From: DTHT01 sp037444625
GTDB lineage: Bacteria; Acidobacteriota; Terriglobia; Bryobacterales; Bryobacteraceae
Direction: 5' to 3'
Length of the DNA stretch: 64,000 nt
Assembly: GCA_037444625.1 (NCBI GenBank)
Contig: JBBIMA010000018.1
Coordinates: forward strand, 1 to 64,000
Part shown: piece after piece, positions 55,572-62,550 of the stretch
How the letters are laid out: the number at the start of each line of letters is the position of its first letter
Position numbering within the stretch: the stretch's first letter is position 1
Notes under the pieces: generated by a model
The model's database searches: none
The model's input: the letters and a program-made list of their open reading frames with translations, nothing else
Told to the model about the DNA's origin: nothing
Program-made: the position numbers and the translations under genes

Positions 55572-57316
55572 CGTCCGGCCTTTTTCCTCCTGCGGGATTC
55601 CGCCCCGCCCGGCGCAGCCTTGGCCATGGCGGGCGCGGGCAGAACGGCGGGCGCGGGCATGGTCTTGTTGATCAACACCTGCTGGGCGATGCCCACCAGA
55701 TTGCTGGTCAGCCAGTACAGCACCAGGCCGCTCGAAAAATGGTAGAACATGAAGCCGAACACCAGGGGCATCAGCAGCATCATGCGCTGCTGCATCGGAT
55801 CGGCCGTGGTGGCGGGCGTCATCTTTTGCATGGCGAACTGCGAGACGATCATGGCCACCGGCAAGATTCGAATGGGCAACTGCTCGGGCTGGGATAGATC
55901 CGTCACCCACAGCCAGCTCGCCCCGCGCAGCTCGATGGCCACCGTCAACACATTGTAAAAGCCGATGAAAAAGGGAATCTGGAGCAGCATCGGGATGCAG
56001 CCCCCCATCGGGTTGACCCCGTGCTTCTTGTACAGCTCCATGAGCTCCTGGTTCTGCTGCTGCTTGCGCGGATCACGCAGGCTGATGCCCTTGTACTTCT
56101 CGTTGATGGCCGCGATCTGGGGCTGAAGGGCCTGCATCTTCTTCATGGACTTCAGGCTGGAGAACTTCAGCGGCAGCAAGGCGAAGTTGATGAACACCGT
56201 CACCAGCACGATGGCCCAGCCGTAGTTGCCCACGACATTGTGGTGCACCCACTTCAGGATCAGGAACAGGGGCTTGGCGATGAAGCCGAACCAGGTGCCG
56301 AAGTCCACCACCTGCTCCAGCCGGCGGTCCACCTGCCGGAGCACGTCCAGATCCTTGGGCCCCACGAAAACCGCAAACTCGTTGCGCGCCGCCCCGCCCA
56401 CGCCGACCCCCACGTGCGGCACCTCCTTGGCCTCCCGCGGGGAAGGCACCGCATCGCTCAGGGTTTGGATTTCCACGCTCCGGCCGGCGGGCGGCAGGAA
56501 CACGGCCGCGAAGTAGCCGTCCTGGATGCCCGCGAACAAGAACGGCCCGGAGGCGCTCACAGGACCGTTCTTGGCGGCTTTGGCCTCCTCGGTGATCAGC
56601 TTGCCGGCGGCCGGATCGAAATGCAGCGTCCGCTGTCGGGCCGCCGGATTGTCCACCGCCGGATCGCCGAAGCCTCCCCGCCATTGGACCAGATGGGGCA
56701 GCGGGCCCGAGCCGTCCCGGGCTTCCGAGATAAAGCGCCACAGGTAACGGGCCTTCTCGAAGCGGAAAGACTTGCGCACCCAGAGGCGCCCGTCGGAAAA
56801 CTCGTAGTCCACGCCCAAACCGTCGGCGGCCGGACGGGCTGCGAACAGGGCCTGGTTGACCTCCAGGGCAGGCTGGCGGTCCTTGAAGGACAGCGCGAAC
56901 GGATAGCCGGTCTTTGCGGCGGCCGCCGTGTTGACCAATTGCAAGGCCTTGCCCGAGGCGTCCTTGTATTTCTTCAGCTCCCAAGCCAGCACGACCGCGC
57001 CCCGGTTCGACAGCCGGATGCGGTACAGATCGGTCTCGATGGTCTGTTGTTCCGGTTTGGCCGCCGAAATCGGTGGGGTGAGTTTGGCCTCAGGCGCGGC
57101 GGGCGGGGCGGGCGGCGGAGTCTCGGCCGGCTGGGCCGCCGGAGCGGGCGCTTTCGCCGGGGCGGGCGGCGGCCCGTACATCTTGTGGTAGGCGTAGGGG
57201 GCCAGGAACATCACTACGCCGGTCAGCAAGAAGGCCAGCAGGAGCCGCCATTCCATGCGAGGCTCCTCCGGCCCGATCTTGCCCGTCCTGTCCTGCCGGC
57301 CGCCGCCTTCCGCCAT
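55568..57316 (-). CDS. yidC: Membrane protein insertase YidC
   Basis: 582 residues. N-terminal membrane helix (about 21-41), Pro/Ala-rich linker (50-85), large periplasmic domain (about 90-350), and the conserved Oxa1 domain with five helices (NYGWAIVLVTVFINFALLPL, GCIPMLLQIPFFIGFYNVL, ITTADPMQQRMM-type region, GLVLYWLTSNLVGIAQQ). The end is basic (ESRRRKKAGR), suited to ribosome contact. It inserts proteins into the inner membrane with or without Sec. Start ATG 57316 follows GGGAG; ATG 57256 is a possible alternative. It is 18 bases behind yidD. Confidence 0.95.
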   Translation of the reverse strand: MAEGGGRQDRTGKIGPEEPRMEWRLLLAFLLTGVVMFLAPYAYHKMYGPPPAPAKAPAPAAQPAETPPPAPPAAPEAKLTPPISAAKPEQQTIETDLYRIRLSNRGAVVLAWELKKYKDASGKALQLVNTAAAAKTGYPFALSFKDRQPALEVNQALFAARPAADGLGVDYEFSDGRLWVRKSFRFEKARYLWRFISEARDGSGPLPHLVQWRGGFGDPAVDNPAARQRTLHFDPAAGKLITEEAKAAKNGPVSASGPFLFAGIQDGYFAAVFLPPAGRSVEIQTLSDAVPSPREAKEVPHVGVGVGGAARNEFAVFVGPKDLDVLRQVDRRLEQVVDFGTWFGFIAKPLFLILKWVHHNVVGNYGWAIVLVTVFINFALLPLKFSSLKSMKKMQALQPQIAAINEKYKGISLRDPRKQQQNQELMELYKKHGVNPMGGCIPMLLQIPFFIGFYNVLTVAIELRGASWLWVTDLSQPEQLPIRILPVAMIVSQFAMQKMTPATTADPMQQRMMLLMPLVFGFMFYHFSSGLVLYWLTSNLVGIAQQVLINKTMPAPAVLPAPAMAKAAPGGAESRRRKKAGR

Positions 57317-57334
57317 CAGCGTCTCCCGGGCGCC

Positions 57335-57583
57335 TCACGCCACCGGATCGAAGCCTCCCTCCCGGAAGGGGTGGCAGCGCGAGAGCCGCTTCAGGCCCAG
57401 CCAGACGCCGCGCCGCAGCCCGTAACGCCGCACGGCTTGCGCCATGTATTCCGAGCAGGTGGGATAAAAACGGCAGGCTGCGGGCAGCCAGGGCGAGACG
57501 GCCAGCTTGTAAAAACGTAGCAGCGCCAGAGCCGCCCGGGCGCCGCCGCCGGGGCCGGCCTCCTGCGGCGTCATTTCAGGCAT
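57335..57583 (-). CDS. yidD: Membrane protein insertion efficiency factor YidD
   Basis: 82 residues with the YidD signature: LLRFYKLAVSPWLPAACRFY, then PTCSEYMAQAVRRYG and RLSRCHPFREGGFDPV. It assists YidC-dependent insertion at the inner membrane. ATG 57583 overlaps the rnpA 3' end; GAGAGG lies upstream. A second ATG at 57574 would give an ATGA overlap with the rnpA stop. The longer frame to 57670 is inside rnpA. Confidence 0.93.
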   Translation of the reverse strand: MPEMTPQEAGPGGGARAALALLRFYKLAVSPWLPAACRFYPTCSEYMAQAVRRYGLRRGVWLGLKRLSRCHPFREGGFDPVA

Positions 57584-57963
57584 CGCGCAAACAGCCTCTC
57601 GACCGCTTCCAGCAACTCCTCGAAGGGAGCATCCAAAACAGCCTTGCGCGCCTGGATCACCACGTCCCAACCCGGCCCCAACCGCCAGAGGTTGCGCCGC
57701 ACAGCCTCCCGCAGGCGCCGCTTGATCCGATTGCGAACCACCGCCTTGCCCAGGGCCCGCGGGGCCGCCAGCCCCACGCGGGGACCCACGCCCCCTTCCC
57801 GCGCCGCGCAGAAAGCCGCGAAGTAAGGGTTGCTGATCCTGCTGCCCGCCTCATACACTCTGCGGAAGTCGGCCCGGCGCAGCAGCCGCGCGCTCTTGGG
57901 AAACCCGAAACTCCGCTTGGCTTCCTCGATCGGATTACTTCGCCCAGCGGACGGCCCGCTCAT
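57571..57963 (-). CDS. rnpA: Ribonuclease P protein component
   Basis: 130 residues. The family core is clear: FPKSARLLRRADFRRVYEAG, RVGLAAPRALGKAVVRNRIK, RRLREAVRRNLW (the RNR basic motif), and DVVIQARKAV. It binds the RNase P RNA to mature tRNA 5' ends. ATG 57963 lies 29 bases inside the end of rpmH, an overlap larger than usual; there is no internal ATG before the conserved core, so the overlap appears real. Confidence 0.94.
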   Translation of the reverse strand: MSGPSAGRSNPIEEAKRSFGFPKSARLLRRADFRRVYEAGSRISNPYFAAFCAAREGGVGPRVGLAAPRALGKAVVRNRIKRRLREAVRRNLWRLGPGWDVVIQARKAVLDAPFEELLEAVERLFARCLK

Positions 57964-58102
57964 CGCTGACCGTCAGCTTCCAACGGCCCTTGGCCCGGCG
58001 GCGCGACAGCACGGCGCGCCCATCCCGGCTGCGCATGCGCGCCCGAAACCCGTGCGTCTTGGCTCTCCGGCGATTGTTCGGCTGATAGGTGCGTTTGGGC
58101 AT
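57935..58102 (-). CDS. rpmH: 50S ribosomal protein L34
   Basis: 55 residues: MPKRTYQPNNRRRAKTHGFR, then ARMRSRDGRAVLSRRRAKGR and WKLTVSDERAVRWAK. The first 44 residues are standard L34; the last 11 (LTVSDERAVRW-type) are a short extension. ATG 58102 follows GGGGAG. It is preceded by a near-consensus promoter at 58168-58197. The neighbour upstream is a TPR protein, not dnaA. Confidence 0.95.
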   Translation of the reverse strand: MPKRTYQPNNRRRAKTHGFRARMRSRDGRAVLSRRRAKGRWKLTVSDERAVRWAK

Positions 58103-58167
58103 TCCGGGATCTCCCCTTCAGCGGCCGGCGCTGCCAGGCCGCGGGGCGGCGCTGTCGGCCAAATCTC

Positions 58168-58197
58168 AGTATAGACAGGGGGTTTCCGGAGTGTCAA
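58168..58197 (-). promoter_or_regulatory. Promoter of rpmH-rnpA-yidDC operon
   Basis: Minus-strand TTGACA (58197-58192), 18-base spacer, TATACT (58173-58168), about 65 bases before rpmH. The -35 is a perfect consensus, the best in the window. Confidence 0.8.
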
Positions 58198-58290
58198 ACC
58201 GCCCCACCCGGCCCCTTTGGTAACCTGCGCCGCCCCGGCGCCGTGTAGTATGCTGGAGTTGGATTTTCAATCCGATCCGGAGGTTTGCTC

Positions 58291-59445
58291 ATGGCAGCGC
58301 GAAAGCTGGCCTGGCTCGCCGCCGGCTGCATGTTGCTGGCCGGCGCAGGCCTGGCGCAGACGTCATCCATCGCCGGAGAAGTCAAGGGCGAAGACGGCAA
58401 GCCCCTCCAGGGCGCTCTCATCAAGATCGAACGTCTGGACATCAAGGGCAACTATAAAGTCAAGACCAACAAGAAAGGCGAGTACTTCCACGCCGGACTG
58501 CCCCTGGGCACCTACCGCGTGGTGCTGGAAGTCAACGGCAAGGACGTGGACCGCGTGGACAACGTGCGCACCCGGCTGGGCGATCCCACGGTCATCAACT
58601 TCGATCTCCAGCGCATCAAGCAGCGGGCCGAGGCGCTCCAGCGCGCGGCCGAGACCGGCCAATTGACCGCCGACCAGTTGCGCGAGATGTCCCCCGAGCA
58701 GCGTGCCGCCCTGGAGAAGGCCGCCAAGGAACGCCAGGCCCAACTGGCCAAGAACCGGGCCCTCAACGACGCCTTCAACGCGGGCATGACGGCCCTCCAG
58801 GGCAAACAGTTCGAGCCGGCCATCGAGGCCTTCACCAAGGCGGCCGAGATTGATCCCAAGCAGCACGTGGTTTGGGCCCACCTGGCCGATTCCTATATCG
58901 GGCTGGCCGGCGTCAAGACCGGCGCCGAGCAGCAAGCCGCTCTGGAAAAAGGCCTGGCCAATTACCTGAAAGCGATCGAGATCAAGCCCGACGAGGCCGC
59001 CTATCACAACAACTACGCCCTGGCGCTGGCCCGCGCCAAGCGCTTCCAGGAAGCCCAGGCCGAGCTGACCAAGGCCGCTCAGATAGACCCGCCCAACGCG
59101 GGGCGCTACTTCTACAACCTGGGCGCTCTGCTGGTCAATTCGGGCCAGAACGAGCCGGCGGGCGAGGCCTTCAAGAAGGCCATCGAGGCCGATCCCAATT
59201 ACGCCGACGCCCATTACCAGTACGGCGTCTCCTTGATGGCCAAGGCGCAGGTCACGCCCGAGGGCAAGGTGGTCCCGCCGCCCGGCGCCCGGGAAGCCTT
59301 CGAAAAGTACCTGCAACTGAAGCCGAACGGCCCGTTCGCTGAATCCGCCAAGGGCATGATCGCCACCATGGAGGCGGGCGTTCAGACGCAGTACTCCAAT
59401 CCCGAAGCCGAAGCGAAGAAGAAAAAGGCCACGCGCAAGAAGTAG
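58291..59445 (+). CDS. Secreted TPR protein with carboxypeptidase-regulatory-like domain
   Basis: 384 residues with a signal peptide (MAARKLAWLAAGCMLLAGAG, cut near LAQ). A beta-sandwich domain (about 26-100: IAGEVKGEDGKPLQGALIKI, KTNKKGEYFHAGLPLGTYRV) of the CarboxypepD_reg type is followed by a charged helix (105-160) and about four TPR-like units (AGMTALQGKQFEPAIEAFTK, NYLKAIEIKPDE, YNLGALLVNSGQ, YQYGVSLMA). The C-terminus is Lys-rich. Start ATG 58291 has GGAGG seven bases upstream. It probably acts in envelope protein interactions. Transcribed divergently from rpmH. Confidence 0.87.
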   Translation: MAARKLAWLAAGCMLLAGAGLAQTSSIAGEVKGEDGKPLQGALIKIERLDIKGNYKVKTNKKGEYFHAGLPLGTYRVVLEVNGKDVDRVDNVRTRLGDPTVINFDLQRIKQRAEALQRAAETGQLTADQLREMSPEQRAALEKAAKERQAQLAKNRALNDAFNAGMTALQGKQFEPAIEAFTKAAEIDPKQHVVWAHLADSYIGLAGVKTGAEQQAALEKGLANYLKAIEIKPDEAAYHNNYALALARAKRFQEAQAELTKAAQIDPPNAGRYFYNLGALLVNSGQNEPAGEAFKKAIEADPNYADAHYQYGVSLMAKAQVTPEGKVVPPPGAREAFEKYLQLKPNGPFAESAKGMIATMEAGVQTQYSNPEAEAKKKKATRKK

Positions 59446-59481
59446 GGCGGACCGGGGACGGCCGGCGGAAAGGGAGGCGCC

Positions 59482-59766
59482 ATGGTGCGGGCTGTGTTGT
59501 ACCTGTTGCTGGCTGTCCTGGCGATCACCTTCCTGCGCTCGATCATCGGGATTCTGGGAAAGCTGATCGCGGGCCTGCTGGCGCCCGGCCCCCCCTCCAG
59601 CAGCCCGCCCGTCTCACCCGGCGGCGAGCTCAAGCGCGATCCGGTCTGCGGCGTCTACATCTCGACCGCCTCCTCGCTGAAGCTGACCGAGGGCGGCCAG
59701 GTGATCCACTTCTGCTCGACCGCCTGCCGGGACAAGTACCGCCAGAGCCGCCGGGAGCGCGGCTGA
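59482..59766 (+). CDS. YHS-like metal-binding membrane protein
   Basis: 94 residues. A membrane helix (about 4-30: LYLLLAVLAITFLRSIIGIL) and a Pro/Ser linker are followed by a YHS/TRASH-type treble-clef with DPVCGVYIST and HFCSTACRDKYRQ: three or four cysteines positioned to bind metal. Start ATG 59482 follows GGGAGG. It comes 36 bases behind the TPR gene. Function unknown; a metal-sensing or chaperone role is possible. Confidence 0.8.
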   Translation: MVRAVLYLLLAVLAITFLRSIIGILGKLIAGLLAPGPPSSSPPVSPGGELKRDPVCGVYISTASSLKLTEGGQVIHFCSTACRDKYRQSRRERG

Positions 59767-59824
59767 GGCCGGCGCCTTCCCCCGCCAGGTGCGGGAGAGT
59801 CGCCCGGCCGCTACATTAGGAGGT

Positions 59825-59911
59825 GGAGGAATGGCCGAGCGGTCGAAGGCGGCGGTCTTGAAAACCGCTAGGGCCGAAAGGCCCTCGGGGGTTCGAATCC
59901 CTCTTCCTCCG
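59825..59911 (+). tRNA. tRNA-Ser (anticodon TGA)
   Basis: Acceptor stem GGAGGAA (59825-59831) pairs exactly with TTCCTCC (59904-59910). The anticodon arm is GCGGT/ACCGC with loop CTTGAAA, anticodon TGA reading Ser UCA. A long variable arm GGGCC-GAAA-GGCCC identifies a class II tRNA, followed by a T arm with GGTTCGAATCC. CCA is not encoded. Its 3' part (from 59857) is repeated 1.57 kb downstream, marking an integration site. Confidence 0.96.
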
Positions 59912-59914
59912 CCG
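59857..59914 (+). repeat. attL-like direct repeat (3' part of tRNA-Ser)
   Basis: 58 bases from the anticodon loop to just past the tRNA end. The first 49 are identical to 61428-61476, one mismatch follows (C versus G), then eight more matches. Tyrosine recombinases typically use this part of a tRNA gene as attachment site. Confidence 0.85.
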
Positions 59915-60467
59915 CGATCAACAGCCAGTTCCTCCGGAACCTGAACAACGGGCCGGGTTGAGAAGCGGCAGGCCGCTTTTTCGATCAACAACGACCCGCT
60001 GCGCCGAAGGCGCCCCCACTCGGCCATCGGCCGCCTTCAACTTGCCGTGCCGGCCGGTCCAGTCACAGCGGTGCCGGAGGCAGAGCGGCCGCCTGAGATC
60101 CTGGGTCGCTCCAAGCGCTTCGTCAGGGGGGTGATCTGCTGCCGGCCGTTGTCTGGGAATCAAGGAATCCTCGCCTTCGAGACTCAGGCGATAACAGCCC
60201 TGCAACGGGATCCCGCCCACCGGGTAAGCCCCGGTTGCCCCTCGTGGCAGATCCTGGGACCGGTCGCAGCGGTATCGAGCGGGATGCACTTACTGCGCAA
60301 CCTCGGCAGAAGCTGTAGGAGCGTGTGCGTGCTTCTCAGGTTGCCCACAGCGGTCGGCCTTGAGCCGGATGACCGACGGCAGCCTCTCGTTGCCTGCGTC
60401 CGTCGGTCAGCACGGGAAGGACGGCGAGCCTTCCAGGGTGCTACATTCTGGACGGAAGGCGGGAATC
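59912..60467. other. Non-coding part of the tRNA-Ser cassette
   Basis: About 550 bases between tRNA-Ser and the endonuclease gene. It holds a terminator hairpin at 59963-59981 and no convincing protein; frames on both strands look unlike real proteins. It may contain decayed remnants of the element, for example of a lost recombinase, but nothing was recognised. Confidence 0.5.
59963..59981 (+). terminator. Short Rho-independent terminator after tRNA-Ser
   Basis: AAGCGG (59963-59968), loop CAGG, CCGCTT (59973-59978), then TTT. It would end the tRNA-Ser transcript. Confidence 0.55.
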
Positions 60468-61358
60468 ATGGAACGGAAGATACCCCTGGCTCGGGTGGGC
60501 GAAATCATGAAGGCGGTTCTGTCTGAACTGAAGGACGCAGGGGGGCAGGCGAGGGTGAAGGATCTTCTGGAGCGTGTTGAGCCGAAACTCGGGCTCACGC
60601 CGTACGAGAAGGAAACCTATGCTAAATCCGGCTATGTGCGCTGGCGTGCGATCGTCCACTTCTATTCGATAGGTTGCGTCAAGGCCGGATACATTCAAAA
60701 GTCGGGCGGAAGGTGGTTTCTCACCGAGGAAGGAGCCGAAGCGCTCAAGCAGCCGGCCGAAGAGTTCGCCCGCTCGGTGGGACAGAAATATAGAGCCGCA
60801 ATGATGTCTCGCCCCGGCGATGAGAGCGGGGAGGTCGAAGAAGAGGAGACCGAGAAGATCGTGCGGCAGACGGCCTATGAGCAGGCTGTCGAGCAGGCCA
60901 GGGCCGAGATCGAAGACCACATTAACAACCTCGGTCCATACGATTTTCAGAAGCTCGTCGCCGAGCTCCTGATGGCAATGGGGTATCACGTTCCATTCGT
61001 TGCGCCGCCCGGCAGGGATGGCGGCATAGACATCGTCGCTTACCGTGATCCCCTTGGGGTATCCACGCCGAGGATAAGAGTTCAGGTGAAGCACCGGGAC
61101 AACAAGTTCACCGTGAGAGAGATCCGAGAACTCGAGGCACTGCTGCGCAAGGAGGGAGACATTGGGCTGGTTGTGTCGTCGGGCGGATTTACAGCCGAGG
61201 TCCGGCGAGAGATCCGGGCTTCCACAAAACACATCGAGGCGATAGATCTGGACCGCCTCGTGACCCTGTGGCAACAATACTATGAGAGCGTTCGGGAGTC
61301 GGGAAAGGCGTTGCTGCCGCTTGTGAAGCTGTACTTCCTGGCCCCGGCAGAGGAATAG
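60468..61358 (+). CDS. Mrr-like type IV restriction endonuclease
   Basis: 296 residues. An N-terminal winged-helix Mrr_N-type domain (about 1-95: VGEIMKAVLSELKDAGGQAR, YVRWRAIVHFYSIGC) is followed by an acidic linker and a catalytic PD-(D/E)xK domain (about 150-270). Catalytic motifs are PPGRDGGIDIVAY (Asp) and RVQVKHRD (Q-x-K), with LVVSSGGFT after. Such enzymes cut modified (for example methylated) foreign DNA, so a defence role is likely. ATG 60468 (MERKIPLARV) was chosen; GGAAGGCGGG precedes it. The frame from 60360 is not protein-like at its start. No methyltransferase is adjacent, as expected for type IV. Confidence 0.88.
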   Translation: MERKIPLARVGEIMKAVLSELKDAGGQARVKDLLERVEPKLGLTPYEKETYAKSGYVRWRAIVHFYSIGCVKAGYIQKSGGRWFLTEEGAEALKQPAEEFARSVGQKYRAAMMSRPGDESGEVEEEETEKIVRQTAYEQAVEQARAEIEDHINNLGPYDFQKLVAELLMAMGYHVPFVAPPGRDGGIDIVAYRDPLGVSTPRIRVQVKHRDNKFTVREIRELEALLRKEGDIGLVVSSGGFTAEVRREIRASTKHIEAIDLDRLVTLWQQYYESVRESGKALLPLVKLYFLAPAEE

Positions 61359-61427
61359 GCCCAATGAGGCCAGGGTAAAGCGCACGTTAGGGACAGCAAG
61401 GAACCAGAGGGGATGGCCCGCTCCGCA

Positions 61428-61485
61428 CTTGAAAACCGCTAGGGCCGAAAGGCCCTCGGGGGTTCGAATCCCTCTTGCTCCGCCG
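61428..61485 (+). repeat. attR-like direct repeat (displaced tRNA-Ser 3' fragment)
   Basis: Copy of 59857-59914 with one mismatch at 61477 (TTGCTCC in place of TTCCTCC). No matching 5' half lies upstream, so it is a tRNA fragment, not a second tRNA gene. It marks the far end of the cassette. Confidence 0.85.
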
Positions 61486-61575
61486 GCCCGGCCCGCACCC
61501 CTCACCGGCGCGCCCCAGCGCTGAAATCCCCGCGGCATGTCGCCGAGTCGCGCCCGGGGCGTGTGCTATCATGGG

Positions 61576-62544
61576 ATGCTTCTCGACTTGGGCGGAGGAT
61601 CTCGGGCTCCGGCCGCCGCAGCATCAAACCCTGGCTCTGGACCGAACGCACCTGAGACGGAATTGGGCGCCGCGAATCTCAAGGAGCTGGTTGCCGCAAT
61701 CGGGGATGAATTGCTGGCGCGCATCGCCGGCGCCGGGCCGGGCTTGCCCGCCGGGGACGGCCGCAGCGGCGAGCAGGCCTGCACGGGCTGCCGGAAGCAG
61801 TGCGTCGAGAGCTGCCCCTCCCGCGCCCAGGCCGTGATCGCCGCCGGGGCCGAGCGCATCTCGGCCGGGGAAGGCGTCGCCGGGGTGGACGCCTCGATCG
61901 CGCGCCTCATAGACCACACCCTGCTCAAGCCGGAGGCCACCCGGGACGACATCCGGCGCCTGTGCGCCGAGGCCCGCCGCTACGGCTTCGCCAGCGTCTG
62001 CGTCAATCCCTACTGGACCGCTCTGGCCGCCCGGGAACTGGCCGGCTCGCCGGTGAAGGTCTGCGCGGTGGCGGGCTTCCCCCTGGGGGCAAGCCTGGCC
62101 TCGATCAAGAAGGCCGAGGCGGAAGCCGCTCTGCAGGACGGCGCCCGCGAAATTGACATGGTCATGAACATCGGAGCCTTGCGGTCGGGCGAGCTGGAGG
62201 TGGTCGAGCAGGAGATCCGCCTGGCGGCCGATGCCTGCCATCGCCGGGGCGCGATCCTGAAGGTCATCCTGGAGACCGGCCTGCTGGAGGACGGCCAGAA
62301 GGCGGCGGCCTGCGTGCTGGCCAAGCTGGCGGGGGCCGATTTCGTGAAGACCTCCACGGGCTTCGGTCCTTCCGGCGCCACGGTGCGCGACGTAGCCCTG
62401 ATGCGTCTGGTGGTCGGCCCCGGAATGGGGGTGAAAGCGGCCGGCGGGATACGCACGCGGCAGGATCTGGAACGGATGGTGGCGGCCGGTGCCACGCGCA
62501 TCGGGGCCAGCGCCGGCGTGCGCATTCTGGAAGGGACGGCCTGA
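61576..62544 (+). CDS. deoC: Deoxyribose-phosphate aldolase with N-terminal Cys extension
   Basis: 322 residues; the catalytic DeoC core (about 105-322) cleaves 2-deoxyribose-5-phosphate to acetaldehyde and glyceraldehyde-3-phosphate. Motifs are RLIDHTLLKPEATRDDI, VCAVAGFPLGA, EIDMVMNIGAL, LKVILETGLL, DFVKTSTGFG (Schiff-base lysine) and VKAAGGIRT. The first 100 residues are an addition: a predicted amphipathic helix LKELVAAIGDELLARIAG (about 35-52), a Gly/Pro linker, and a cluster Cys69, Cys72, Cys76, Cys80 (ACTGCRKQCVESCP). Start ATG 61576 is tentative because a TATCAT hexamer lies only 3 bases before it. It directly follows the cassette end. Confidence 0.9.
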   Translation: MLLDLGGGSRAPAAAASNPGSGPNAPETELGAANLKELVAAIGDELLARIAGAGPGLPAGDGRSGEQACTGCRKQCVESCPSRAQAVIAAGAERISAGEGVAGVDASIARLIDHTLLKPEATRDDIRRLCAEARRYGFASVCVNPYWTALAARELAGSPVKVCAVAGFPLGASLASIKKAEAEAALQDGAREIDMVMNIGALRSGELEVVEQEIRLAADACHRRGAILKVILETGLLEDGQKAAACVLAKLAGADFVKTSTGFGPSGATVRDVALMRLVVGPGMGVKAAGGIRTRQDLERMVAAGATRIGASAGVRILEGTA

Positions 62545-62550
62545 TCCGAC

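Larger units (their letters stand above)
59857..61485. mobile_element. Integrated cassette at tRNA-Ser carrying Mrr-like endonuclease
   Basis: About 1.6 kb bounded by a 58-bp direct repeat (57 of 58 identical) of the tRNA-Ser 3' part. It contains one clear gene, an Mrr-like type IV restriction endonuclease, plus about 550 non-coding bases. No integrase, transposase or plasmid gene is present. Codon choice in the gene (AAA, ATA, AGA, TAT) is visibly less GC-biased than in the neighbours. I infer horizontal acquisition by site-specific recombination, with the recombinase lost or supplied in trans. Confidence 0.75.

Noticed and set aside
58103..58290. Replication origin next to rpmH
   Set aside because: No TTATCCACA-like boxes or AT-rich unwinding region seen.
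59614..60027. Minus-strand frame with GIRTPEGLSALAVFK and its twin near 61450
   Set aside because: This peptide is the well-known translation of tRNA-Ser; the two copies simply reflect the direct repeat.
61401..61485. Second complete tRNA-Ser gene
   Set aside because: Only the 3' part from the anticodon loop is present; no matching acceptor 5' strand or D arm upstream.
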